From Bacteroidota bacterium (GTDB taxonomy: Bacteria; Bacteroidota; Ignavibacteria; UBA10030; UBA8401): 42,266 nucleotides of DNA. A model generated the notes under the pieces. The model saw only the letters and a list, made by a program, of their open reading frames with translations, was not told the origin of the DNA and did not search any database. Positions 8,058 through 16,151 of this stretch are shown here, piece after piece. The DNA lies in contig JAUXTU010000092.1 in assembly GCA_030679145.1 (NCBI GenBank), positions 1 to 42,266 of the forward strand, written 5' to 3'. Position 1 is the stretch's first letter; the number at the start of each line of letters is the position of its first letter. The position numbers and the translations under genes were made by a program.

Positions 8058-8648
8058 ATGTTTACGGGTATTGTTGAAGAAGTAGGTTTAGTTCAGTCTA
8101 AAAAAAAAATAGGCGATGGTATAGAGTTTATTATTCGTGCCAAGAAAGTTTCTAAAGTATTACATGTCGATAATAGTATATGTGTCAATGGAGTTTGTCT
8201 AACGATTGTTAAAAAAATTAATCACGAGTTTACTGTTCAAGCTGTAAAAGAGACGTTAGACAAGACAAATCTTGGATTTCTAAAGACCGGTAGTGCTGTA
8301 AATTTAGAGCGTTCAGTTCGTTTGAACGATAGACTTGGCGGGCATCTTGTTCAAGGACATGTTGATATTACTGGAACAGTAGTAGGAATAACAACATTAA
8401 AATCAAGCTGGATGTACACAATATCATTTCCAAAGAAATTTCGGAAGAATTTAATTCCGGTTGGGTCTATTACAGTAGACGGAACAAGTCTCACTGTGGC
8501 ACGACTAAACCGCCAAGAATTAACTATTGCAATCATACCATACACATTTGAACACACGATCTTTAATCAGTATAAAAAAGGCACAATGGTCAATTTAGAA
8601 TTTGACATTATTGGTAAGTATATTGAAAGTATTGTAAAGTATAAATAA
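8058..8648 (+). CDS. ribE: Riboflavin synthase alpha chain
   Basis: This 196-residue protein consists of two tandem lumazine-binding barrels. The first begins with the signature MFTGIVEEVG and contains CVNGVCLT and the GHLVQGHVD motif; the second contains GSITVDGTSLTV and ends near residue 190. It dismutates two 6,7-dimethyl-8-ribityllumazine molecules into riboflavin and a pyrimidine. The gene is called ribC or ribE in different species. The lumazine synthase and the GTP cyclohydrolase/DHBP synthase genes are not in the window. The stop shares one base with the next start. Confidence 0.96.
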   Translation: MFTGIVEEVGLVQSKKKIGDGIEFIIRAKKVSKVLHVDNSICVNGVCLTIVKKINHEFTVQAVKETLDKTNLGFLKTGSAVNLERSVRLNDRLGGHLVQGHVDITGTVVGITTLKSSWMYTISFPKKFRKNLIPVGSITVDGTSLTVARLNRQELTIAIIPYTFEHTIFNQYKKGTMVNLEFDIIGKYIESIVKYK

Positions 8649-9436
8649 TGAAAGAAATCACTAAAATTATTTCACAGATATTTTTTTCTAAAACTTTGCG
8701 TCCGGTATTTTGGTTCGTAGGTTTTAGCATTGCGATAATATTTGTCGTAGATACATTTGTCATGCCATACTACGTTAATAAGGGAGGAACACTTATTGTT
8801 CCCAATGTTGTTGGAATGAAAGAGGAAGCTGCTAAAAAACTTCTTGATTCACTTCATTTTGAATCTCGCCGCGGCGAGATACGGCAAGATAATACCTATC
8901 CTGTAGGGTATGTTATTTTGCAAAATCCATCTTCAGAACAGATTGTTAAAAATGGACGGCGGGTTTATTTGACAATTTCTGGCGGTGAGCAGGATGCTAT
9001 TGTTCCATCCTTACGTGGGCGTTCAATTCGTGATGCTAAATTTGCATTAGACAGAGCCGGGTTGCGACAAGGTGCAATACAATATCAAGTTTCAGCTGAA
9101 TTACCTGAGGGAACCATTATCACACAAGATATTCCAGCAGGAAATAAAATGAAGCACAATTCTTTTATTAGCTTTATCGTTAGCGCGGGTGAATCAATTG
9201 ATAGTATTTTTGTCCCATCGCTAATTGGTAAAACCTACACTGAAGCAATAAAAATGTTGAAGGATAAGGGCTTGCGAACTGGAAATATTACATATCAATT
9301 AAATGAGGAGCTTGTTCCGAATACAGTCATTGACCAGCTTCCAAGAGAGAATGAAATCGTAACAACTCAAAAAGAAGTCGATCTATTTATTTCTCAGACT
9401 CCGGATAAAGCGACAACAAAGAAAAAAGAAAAATAA
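8648..9436 (+). CDS. Membrane-anchored protein with three PASTA domains
   Basis: This 262-residue protein has a short cytoplasmic start, one membrane segment at about residues 19-40, and three consecutive PASTA repeats at about 48-115, 116-185 and 190-255. Each begins with a VP...G......A...L pattern. PASTA domains bind muropeptides or beta-lactam-like ligands and usually form the outer part of Ser/Thr kinases or penicillin-binding proteins. Here neither a kinase nor a transpeptidase domain is present. The Lys-rich tail is cytoplasm-like in composition but falls after the last repeat. It abuts rpe with no gap, which recalls the kinase-rsgA-rpe clusters of other phyla. Confidence 0.9.
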   Translation: MKEITKIISQIFFSKTLRPVFWFVGFSIAIIFVVDTFVMPYYVNKGGTLIVPNVVGMKEEAAKKLLDSLHFESRRGEIRQDNTYPVGYVILQNPSSEQIVKNGRRVYLTISGGEQDAIVPSLRGRSIRDAKFALDRAGLRQGAIQYQVSAELPEGTIITQDIPAGNKMKHNSFISFIVSAGESIDSIFVPSLIGKTYTEAIKMLKDKGLRTGNITYQLNEELVPNTVIDQLPRENEIVTTQKEVDLFISQTPDKATTKKKEK

Positions 9437-10102
9437 ATGTTGAAAAAAGAAATATTAATTGCACCTTCGCTACTTTCGGCAAATTTTTCAAATCTTGAAA
9501 AGGATATTGAAAGGGTTTCCGCTGCCGGTGCAACTGTGCTTCATTTGGATGTAATGGATGGACATTTTGTGCCAAACATTAGTTTTGGTCCGACTGTTAT
9601 AAAAGCAATTAATACCTCAACCAATTTGATTCTTGATACTCATTTGATGATCGAAAATCCGGACAACTATCTAGAACAATTTAGAGATGCTGGGTCGGAT
9701 ATATTGACAGTTCATGTTGAAGCTTGTGCCCATTTAAACCGAACTATTTCGAAGATCAAAGAACTTGGTATGAGCGCCGGAGTAAGCCTTAATCCCGCCA
9801 CTCCATTGACTTTAATTGAAGAAATTCTACCATTTGTTGATCTTGTTTTGATAATGTCGGTTAACCCCGGCTTCGGAGGACAAAAATTCATACAAACAAG
9901 TATTGAAAAAATTACTAATCTTTCGAAAATGATCTCTGATAAAAACCTTCCGACTATCATTGAAGTTGATGGAGGAATTGATTTGAATACAATAAAAAAT
10001 ATAAAGAATGCCGGCGCTCATTATCTTGTGGCGGGAAATGCAGTTTTTGGTAATCGAAATATTGAACAAAATTATAAACAACTGAACTCACTTATTAAAT
10101 AA
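9437..10102 (+). CDS. rpe: Ribulose-phosphate 3-epimerase
   Basis: This 221-residue TIM-barrel enzyme interconverts ribulose 5-phosphate and xylulose 5-phosphate in the pentose phosphate pathway. Family motifs are intact: IAPSLLSANF, LHLDVMDGHFVPN.S.G (metal-binding His and catalytic Asp), DTHLMIENP, VNPGFGGQKF and the second catalytic Asp in EVDGGI. The length is normal. It starts directly after the PASTA gene stop and is followed 3 bases later by nagA. Confidence 0.97.
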   Translation: MLKKEILIAPSLLSANFSNLEKDIERVSAAGATVLHLDVMDGHFVPNISFGPTVIKAINTSTNLILDTHLMIENPDNYLEQFRDAGSDILTVHVEACAHLNRTISKIKELGMSAGVSLNPATPLTLIEEILPFVDLVLIMSVNPGFGGQKFIQTSIEKITNLSKMISDKNLPTIIEVDGGIDLNTIKNIKNAGAHYLVAGNAVFGNRNIEQNYKQLNSLIK

Positions 10103-10105
10103 CAT

Positions 10106-11278
10106 ATGAATTACGCACTTAAAAACGTCAAAATAGTTACTCCATTTAGAATTGTTGAAAACGGGGCAATTGTAATTACTGGTAAACAGATATCTAATAT
10201 GGGGAAAGTATCTGATGTTAATATTTCCTCTGATATTCCAGTATACGATCTAAGTGGAAAAACGGTTACTCCAGGGTTTATCGATCTGCTTGTTCATGGC
10301 GGCGGTGGAAAAGGATTTGCTGATGACAGTGATGAATCTATTAAAACAATATCAGATTTCTTTTTTTCTCATGGCACAACAGGAATGCTTGCATCCCTAT
10401 TTAGTAAAAAAATTGATCTGTTAAAAAATGATGTAAACAGGATTGCAACATATGCTGAACAACATAAAGATTCCAATATTTGGGGAATTCATATGGAGGG
10501 TCCATTTATCAATCCCTTGATAAAAGGAGCTCATAAAATTGAATATCTTTGGGAACCAAGTGTTAAAATGTGGAATGAATTAAATTCTTCTGCTCGAGGG
10601 TACATAAAAATAATGACTATAGCACCCGAGCTAAAAGGAAATATTGATGTGATTCGCGCTGCAGCAAGTCAGGGCGTTGTCCCTTCTATTGGACACTCAT
10701 TGGCATTGTATGATGATATTGAAAAAGCAATTGATAATGGTGCCGCTCATGTCACCCATATGTTCAATGCAATGCGACCGTTTCATCATCGCGAACCGGG
10801 AATAATGGTTGCCGCTTTACTTCGAAATGAATTAAAAGTAGAGTTAATAGCAGATGGCATTCATGTGGATCCGATTGTTATGAAACTACTTCATAACATC
10901 AAAGGCAGCGGCGGAATTATTCTTGTTACTGATGCTATTCGTGCCAGCGGAATGCCTGACGGCGATTATCATTTTATGGATCAAAAAATCATTGTAAAGA
11001 ATAAACGTGCCTTTCTTGAAAATGGTACGTTAGCAGGAAGTACGTTAACCATGGAAGATGCTGTACGTAATATGGTGCAGCTTGTCGGAGTTCCGTTGAC
11101 CGATGCTGTGCGAATGGCTTCATTGAACGGAGCAAAAGTATTAGGACTTGAACATGAAAAAGGAATTTTGGCTGTAGGAAAAGACGCTGACCTTGTTGTT
11201 ATGGACGATCAATTTACAGTTCATGCTACAATATATGAAGGACAACTAAAATATCGTAAAGGTAATATCCTTTCGTAA
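10106..11278 (+). CDS. nagA: N-acetylglucosamine-6-phosphate deacetylase
   Basis: This 390-residue amidohydrolase removes acetate from GlcNAc-6-phosphate, feeding amino sugars or recycled peptidoglycan into glycolysis. Visible motifs are GFIDLLVHGGGGKGF (in place of the H.HG of some relatives), the metal ligand Glu in HMEGPFINP, His in IGHS, His in THMFNAM and the catalytic Asp in VTDAIRASG. The C-terminal ADLVVMD strand is typical of the superfamily. It is the last gene of the ten-gene run; a terminator follows 24 bases later. NagB and a GlcNAc transporter or kinase are not in the window. Confidence 0.95.
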   Translation: MNYALKNVKIVTPFRIVENGAIVITGKQISNMGKVSDVNISSDIPVYDLSGKTVTPGFIDLLVHGGGGKGFADDSDESIKTISDFFFSHGTTGMLASLFSKKIDLLKNDVNRIATYAEQHKDSNIWGIHMEGPFINPLIKGAHKIEYLWEPSVKMWNELNSSARGYIKIMTIAPELKGNIDVIRAAASQGVVPSIGHSLALYDDIEKAIDNGAAHVTHMFNAMRPFHHREPGIMVAALLRNELKVELIADGIHVDPIVMKLLHNIKGSGGIILVTDAIRASGMPDGDYHFMDQKIIVKNKRAFLENGTLAGSTLTMEDAVRNMVQLVGVPLTDAVRMASLNGAKVLGLEHEKGILAVGKDADLVVMDDQFTVHATIYEGQLKYRKGNILS

Positions 11279-11301
11279 ACGGGCACTGATATTCAGTACA
11301 T

Positions 11302-11335
11302 AAAAACAGTAGACATCAGGTCTGCTGTTTTTATT
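11302..11335 (+). terminator. Rho-independent terminator after nagA
   Basis: AAAACAGTAGAC at 11303-11314 pairs with GTCTGCTGTTTT at 11320-11331 (one T-G wobble) around ATCAG, followed by a T-rich stretch. It closes the xseA-nagA transcription unit. Confidence 0.85.
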
Positions 11336-11347
11336 TTAAATAAAAAT

Positions 11348-11376
11348 TTGACATTTATCTAATTCAACCTTATATT
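11348..11376 (+). promoter_or_regulatory. Sigma70-type promoter of the Lrp/glnN unit
   Basis: A perfect TTGACA at 11348-11353, a 17-base spacer and TATATT at 11371-11376. The predicted start near 11383 leaves a leader of about 37 bases that ends with AAGG at 11409-11412, just before the GTG start of the regulator. Confidence 0.8.
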
Positions 11377-11419
11377 ATTAACAATTAAACTGATTAACCT
11401 AAAAGAATAAGGTATAACT

Positions 11420-11893
11420 GTGAATTCCTTGCATCTATTGGATGAGATTGACGTAACACTTCTAGAAATTTTACAAAAAAATGGACGAACTCGAAGGAAT
11501 GATCTGGCGCAAGCAGTTGATCTAAGTATCCCATCAGTAAGTGAGCGCCTTAGAAAATTAGAAGAAGGTGGTGTGATCACAGGATACACTGCTTTTGTAG
11601 ATCCGAAAAAAGTGGGCAAGGATATAACAGCTTTTATTACTGTAACGGTTGATACATCAAAACACTACTCTTCTTTTCTTGATCACGCTAAAGTTGCTGA
11701 TGAAATATTAGAAATTCATTCGGTAACAGGTACTGGAACACACCTTCTTAAAATAAGAACTGAAAATACATCTTCATTAGAGCGATTATTATCAAAGATA
11801 CAAGCTTGGTCTGGAATTGTGAGTACAACAACAAGCATCGTTCTTTCTACAATGAAAGAAACAAATAAAATTAAAATCACAAAATCAAAATAA
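11420..11893 (+). CDS. Lrp/AsnC-family transcriptional regulator
   Basis: This 157-residue protein has an N-terminal winged helix-turn-helix at about residues 8-55 (LDEIDVTLLEILQKNGR.....LA...DLS.PSVSERLRKLEEGGVI.GY.A), the standard start of Lrp/AsnC proteins. A RAM (ACT-like) ligand-sensing domain follows at about 70-150. These regulators form octamers and respond to amino acids. The start is a GTG with AAGG 7 bases upstream; the next downstream alternative would cut into the helix-turn-helix. Glutamine synthetase begins 9 bases after its stop, so regulation of nitrogen assimilation by this protein is likely but inferred. Confidence 0.93.
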   Translation: MNSLHLLDEIDVTLLEILQKNGRTRRNDLAQAVDLSIPSVSERLRKLEEGGVITGYTAFVDPKKVGKDITAFITVTVDTSKHYSSFLDHAKVADEILEIHSVTGTGTHLLKIRTENTSSLERLLSKIQAWSGIVSTTTSIVLSTMKETNKIKITKSK

Positions 11894-11902
11894 AGGATTA
11901 CT

Positions 11903-14029
11903 ATGAACAAATCTGCAAAACCAGTTTCGTCGTATTTTGGTGAAAATATTTTTGACCTTGCCAAAATGCAACAAATGCTTCCAAAGAATGCATATGAGAA
12001 GATTCTCAATGTCATCAGTAAAAGTGAGAAATTAGACCCAGATACTGCTAATATTGTTGCCATTGCAATGAAAGATTGGGCAATCTCAAAGAGCTGTACG
12101 CATTATACTCATTGGTTTCAACCATTAACAGGCACTACTGCTGAGAAACATGACTCATTTATTGATTATAATGATGCCGGAAAAATTATTGAAGTATTTA
12201 CCGGGAAACAGTTGATTCAAGGCGAGCCAGATGCATCGTCATTTCCGTCCGGTGGTATTCGCGCAACATTTGAAGCGCGTGGTTATACAATTTGGGATCC
12301 TACCAGTCCCGTATTTGTTATGGAATATCCTGATGGTAATACACTTTGTATTCCAACAGTATTTATTTCGTATACCGGAGAAACGTTAGATAAGAAGGCA
12401 CCTCTTCTTCGATCTATAGATGCATTAAATAATTCAGCTTTAAAAATGTTAAAACAGTTCAATAATCCTGCCACAAAAGTATTTTCGACTCTTGGTGTTG
12501 AGCAAGAGTATTTTCTTATCGACCGTGAATATTTCAATGCTCGTCCCGATTTAAAACAAACGGGAAGAACATTGTTTGGACGTCCACCTGCAAAGCATCA
12601 GCAGTTAGAGGATCAATACTTCGGTAACATTCCCGAAAGAGCATTCGCATTCATGACAGAAATTGAACGTGAAGCATATAAACTCGGAATTCCGCTGAAG
12701 ACACGTCACAATGAAGTTGCGCCGAATCAATTCGAAGTTGCACCAATTTATGAAGATGTAAACGTAGCTATCGATCATAATCAGATATTGATGGATTTGA
12801 TGGATCGTGTTGCTCAACGACATAATCTTGCGGTATTGTTACACGAGAAACCATTTGCTAATGTCAATGGAAGCGGCAAACATAGCAACTGGGCACTTGC
12901 AACTGATAAAGGTGAGAACCTCCTGAATCCTGGAAAAACTCCCCAATCAAATTTACAATTCCTGGTTTTTTTAGTTTCTACAATTAAGGCTGTATATCAG
13001 TATTCAAAATTGCTCCGTGCTTCAATTGCTTCAGCCCATAATGATCATCGGCTCGGGGCAAATGAAGCTCCTCCCGCAATTATTTCAGTTTTTCTTGGTG
13101 AACTGTTAACGCGTGTTCTTGATGATCTCGAAAAAGGACATCCGACCGACAAAACAGATCAAGCTTGGATAAATATTGGAATCGATAAAATTCCTGGAAT
13201 CCCAAAAGATAATACAGATAGAAATAGAACTTCACCCTTTGCATTTACCGGAAATAAATTTGAATTCCGTGCGGTTGGTTCAAGCCAATCACCATCAACT
13301 CCGATAACTGTGTTGAATACAGCAATGGCTGAATCATTGGATAATGTTCGAATTGCAATTGAAAAATCAATGGCAGGTGGTAAAGATCTCAATACGGCTG
13401 TTGTTGAAGTGCTTCGCAAAGTTATTTCAGAATCGAAAAAGGTTATTTTCAGCGGTGATGGATATTCAGATGCTTGGCAGAAAGAAGCAGCCAAACGAGG
13501 TTTGCCAAACATTAAGACGACACCAGAAGCAATTGAATCATATAACACCAAAGAAGCTCACGCATTGTTTTCAAAACATAAAGTATTAAATGACCGTGAA
13601 CTTGAAGCCATTTACCATATTGACTTAGAGAATTATATCAAACAAGTTGATATTGAAGCAAGAGTTGCAAAAAAGATGGCTTTGACGATGTATTTTCCAA
13701 CGGTTGTTTCTTACGTTAATGAATTATGTCAAACTGCAACAGGATTAAAATCAGTTATTGGCGGCGGTGATAAGTCGATTAAATCATTAAAAGATGTAAT
13801 AAAAAATATTTCGAAATTGATGTCTGGTATTCAAATTGAAGTTGCAGTGCTTGAGAAGTTGTTGAATGCTGCTCACAATCAAAAGGATATCAAGAAGAAA
13901 GCATGGGCGTTCGTTGGAGTAAAAAGTCAAACGGAAAAGCTTCGTGTTGGAATTGACGAATTAGAAATATTGGTTGCGAACGATCTATGGCCGGTTCCAA
14001 AATACGCAGATATGATCGTTGGATTGTAA
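11903..14029 (+). CDS. glnN: Glutamine synthetase type III
   Basis: This 708-residue protein is the long GlnN-type glutamine synthetase, which makes glutamine from glutamate, ammonia and ATP and acts as a dodecamer. The length (about 700-730 in the family) separates it from GSI and GSII. Motifs are the GSIII-specific start region (LPKNAYEKI), CTHYTHWFQPLTG, GVEQEYFLID with the metal ligands E200 and E202, KTRHNEVAPNQFE and NGSGKHSNWAL near residues 322-332. An AAAGGA ribosome site precedes the ATG. It is co-transcribed with the Lrp/AsnC gene and ends at a strong terminator. It seems to be a main ammonia-assimilating enzyme here; no GSI is seen in the window. Confidence 0.97.
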   Translation: MNKSAKPVSSYFGENIFDLAKMQQMLPKNAYEKILNVISKSEKLDPDTANIVAIAMKDWAISKSCTHYTHWFQPLTGTTAEKHDSFIDYNDAGKIIEVFTGKQLIQGEPDASSFPSGGIRATFEARGYTIWDPTSPVFVMEYPDGNTLCIPTVFISYTGETLDKKAPLLRSIDALNNSALKMLKQFNNPATKVFSTLGVEQEYFLIDREYFNARPDLKQTGRTLFGRPPAKHQQLEDQYFGNIPERAFAFMTEIEREAYKLGIPLKTRHNEVAPNQFEVAPIYEDVNVAIDHNQILMDLMDRVAQRHNLAVLLHEKPFANVNGSGKHSNWALATDKGENLLNPGKTPQSNLQFLVFLVSTIKAVYQYSKLLRASIASAHNDHRLGANEAPPAIISVFLGELLTRVLDDLEKGHPTDKTDQAWINIGIDKIPGIPKDNTDRNRTSPFAFTGNKFEFRAVGSSQSPSTPITVLNTAMAESLDNVRIAIEKSMAGGKDLNTAVVEVLRKVISESKKVIFSGDGYSDAWQKEAAKRGLPNIKTTPEAIESYNTKEAHALFSKHKVLNDRELEAIYHIDLENYIKQVDIEARVAKKMALTMYFPTVVSYVNELCQTATGLKSVIGGGDKSIKSLKDVIKNISKLMSGIQIEVAVLEKLLNAAHNQKDIKKKAWAFVGVKSQTEKLRVGIDELEILVANDLWPVPKYADMIVGL

Positions 14030-14050
14030 TTGAACTCATATCATGAAGAC

Positions 14051-14088
14051 AAATCCCTGACCGCCGGAAGGTGTTCAGGGATTTTTAT
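14051..14088 (+). terminator. Rho-independent terminator after glnN
   Basis: AAATCCCTGA at 14051-14060 pairs perfectly with TCAGGGATTT at 14075-14084 around a 14-base loop, followed by a T-rich stretch. Confidence 0.85.
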
Positions 14089-14107
14089 TTTAAATTGCTT
14101 CTTCATT

Positions 14108-14137
14108 TTGATTTCGATATTTTTTTGAAACGATAAT
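14108..14137 (+). promoter_or_regulatory. Possible sigma70-like promoter of apt
   Basis: TTGATT at 14108-14113, an 18-base spacer and GATAAT at 14132-14137. The apt ATG lies 9 bases downstream. A purine-rich GAGGGTG sits between box and ATG, so a longer transcript from another promoter cannot be excluded. Confidence 0.4.
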
Positions 14138-14146
14138 AGAGGGTGT

Positions 14147-14668
14147 ATGAATCTTGGTAGTAAGATCCGAACTATTACAGATTTCCCTAAAAAGGGGATT
14201 CGGTTTAAAGATATCACAACAGTTTTAAAAGATGCTGAAGCTTTAGCCTATTGTGTTGATACGTTATACGAAAAGTTTAAAAACAAAGGAATTACAAAAG
14301 TAATCGGTATCGAATCTCGCGGATTTATTGTTGGAACTGCGCTTGCATATCGTCTTGGAGTTGGATTTGTTCCAATACGGAAACCAGGTAAACTGCCTGC
14401 CGAAACACTTCGTCAGGAATATCAATTGGAGTATGGAACGGATGCGATTGAAATCCATAAAGATGCTATTTTACATGGTGAAAGAGTATTGCTGCACGAT
14501 GATGTTCTTGCAACTGGTGGGACAATGGAAGCAGCGTGTAAATTGGTAGAGCAACTCGGCGGAGTTATTGTTGGATTATCATTCCTTATTGAATTATCAT
14601 TTCTTGATCCTAGAAAAAAACTTTCACGGTATGAAATATTTTCGTTAATCAGTTACGATTCTGAGTAA
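14147..14668 (+). CDS. apt: Adenine phosphoribosyltransferase
   Basis: This 173-residue purine salvage enzyme transfers adenine onto PRPP to give AMP. The PRPP-binding motif LLHDDVLATGGTM lies near residues 120-132, and the preceding GIESRGFI and KPGKLP elements are the APT-specific hood and flexible loop. The length is normal. A GAGGGTG ribosome site sits just before the ATG. Tryptophanase follows 20 bases downstream on the same strand, so the two may share a transcript. Other purine salvage genes (tdk, transporter, PNP) lie at 22943-25733. Confidence 0.96.
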   Translation: MNLGSKIRTITDFPKKGIRFKDITTVLKDAEALAYCVDTLYEKFKNKGITKVIGIESRGFIVGTALAYRLGVGFVPIRKPGKLPAETLRQEYQLEYGTDAIEIHKDAILHGERVLLHDDVLATGGTMEAACKLVEQLGGVIVGLSFLIELSFLDPRKKLSRYEIFSLISYDSE

Positions 14669-14688
14669 GTCTAAAATTACACTTCATT

Positions 14689-16059
14689 ATGAAAACAATC
14701 ATTGAACCATTCAAAATAAAATCTGTCGAGCCAATTCGATTTACAACTCGCAATGAACGAATTGAAATATTAAAAGAGGCTTATTTCAATCCTTTTTTAA
14801 TAAAAGCAGATGATGTTTTAATTGATTTGCTTACCGATAGCGGTACATCAGCCATGAGTGCTAAGCAGTGGGCGGGAATGATGGAAGGAGATGAATCTTA
14901 CGCAGGTGCACGAAGTTTTTTTAGATTTGAAAAAGCTGTGCGTGAGATTACTGATATGAAGTATATAATTCCTACTCATCAAGGACGAGCAGCAGAAAAA
15001 ATTCTATTCACTATTATCGGTGGGAAAGGGAAATTTATTCCCAATAACACTCATTTTGATACAACTCGTGCCAATGTTGAATTTAGCGGTGCAGTTGCTG
15101 TCGATTTCCAAACAGAAGAAGGGAAGCAGCCGAATGTTATTGCGCCGTTCAAAGGTAATATGAACATTCCCGAACTCGAAAAATTTATACTTAAAACTGG
15201 TGCTGAAAATATTCCAGTTTGTTTTATTACCGTTACGAATAACTCAGGCGGTGGACAACCTGTTTCTATGGAAAATATTCGTGGAACAAAATCTATTTTA
15301 AAGCGATATGGAATTCCGTTGTTCATTGATGCTTGTCGTTTTGCTGAGAATGCTTTTTTCATTAAGAAACGTGAACCAGGATATGAAGATAAAACCCCAA
15401 AAGAAATTGTTCAAGAAATGTTTTCATATGCTGATGGCGTTACAATGAGTGCAAAAAAAGATGCTATCGTGAACATGGGTGGTTTTCTTGCATTGAATGA
15501 TGAGAATCTTGCAATGCAAGCTCGCAACTTATTAATTGTGACAGAAGGGTTTCCAACATACGGTGGTCTTGCAGGACGTGACCTTGAAGCAATTGCGCAA
15601 GGATTAGAAGAAGTATTGGACGAACATTATTTAACATACCGTTTACGATCGGTGGAATATCTTGGAAATAAATTGACTGAAATTGGAATACCAATCCTAC
15701 AGCCACCGGGAGGTCATGCAATTTATATTGATGCAAAAGGATTTGTACCTCAGATTCCATCAAATCAATATCCAGGTCAAGCAGTAGTTTGTGAACTCTA
15801 CAAAATAGGAGGGATACGATCTGTTGAGATTGGGAGCGTTATGTTTGGAAAATATGATAATGAAGGGAAATTGATTACGCCTGCAATGGAATTGGTGCGT
15901 CTTGCGATCCCACGCAGAGTTTATACTCAGAGTCATATTGATTATGTGATCGAGTGTTGTGAAGAATTGTTCAGCAACAAGAATTTACTGAAGGGATTTT
16001 CAATTGTTTACGAAGCTCCACAGTTAAGACACTTCACCGCACATTTCAAACCTTTATGA
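14689..16059 (+). CDS. tnaA: Tryptophanase (beta-eliminating lyase)
   Basis: This 456-residue PLP enzyme would split tryptophan into indole, pyruvate and ammonia. It shares the beta-eliminating lyase plan with tyrosine phenol-lyase: IDLLTDSGT near 45-53, PTHQGRAAE near 95-103, and the PLP lysine K257 in MSAKKD. Residues that separate the two activities point to tryptophanase: D124 (HFDTTR), I381 (SVEIGS) and H448 (LRHFTA), where tyrosine phenol-lyase has Thr, Arg and Phe. A second copy with the opposite residues lies at 34075-35460. No TnaC-like leader or TnaB permease gene is seen nearby. The substrate call comes from residue comparison with the enterobacterial enzymes, from memory. Confidence 0.88.
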   Translation: MKTIIEPFKIKSVEPIRFTTRNERIEILKEAYFNPFLIKADDVLIDLLTDSGTSAMSAKQWAGMMEGDESYAGARSFFRFEKAVREITDMKYIIPTHQGRAAEKILFTIIGGKGKFIPNNTHFDTTRANVEFSGAVAVDFQTEEGKQPNVIAPFKGNMNIPELEKFILKTGAENIPVCFITVTNNSGGGQPVSMENIRGTKSILKRYGIPLFIDACRFAENAFFIKKREPGYEDKTPKEIVQEMFSYADGVTMSAKKDAIVNMGGFLALNDENLAMQARNLLIVTEGFPTYGGLAGRDLEAIAQGLEEVLDEHYLTYRLRSVEYLGNKLTEIGIPILQPPGGHAIYIDAKGFVPQIPSNQYPGQAVVCELYKIGGIRSVEIGSVMFGKYDNEGKLITPAMELVRLAIPRRVYTQSHIDYVIECCEELFSNKNLLKGFSIVYEAPQLRHFTAHFKPL

Positions 16060-16113
16060 TCTTTATGCGATAAATATAACTCTAATTCATCTAAAGATTT
16101 CTTTCGTTTTTCA

Positions 16114-16142
16114 TTGCAAGCCCGCGCAATTATTCGTATTTT
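16114..16142 (+). promoter_or_regulatory. Sigma70-like promoter of the YIP1-hemerythrin unit
   Basis: TTGCAA at 16114-16119, a 17-base spacer and TATTTT at 16137-16142. The ATG of the next gene is at 16152, so the expected leader is only about 3 bases. Confidence 0.5.
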
Positions 16143-16151
16143 TTCATTTAT

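Noticed and set aside
9000-9400. Repeat or CRISPR-like array suggested by recurring VP...G motifs
   Set aside because: The repeats are protein-level PASTA domains about 70 residues long with diverged DNA, not short identical DNA repeats. No CRISPR array was seen anywhere in the window.
14669-14688. TnaC-type leader peptide before tryptophanase
   Set aside because: The gap of 20 bases is too short and contains no small frame with the needed Trp codon.
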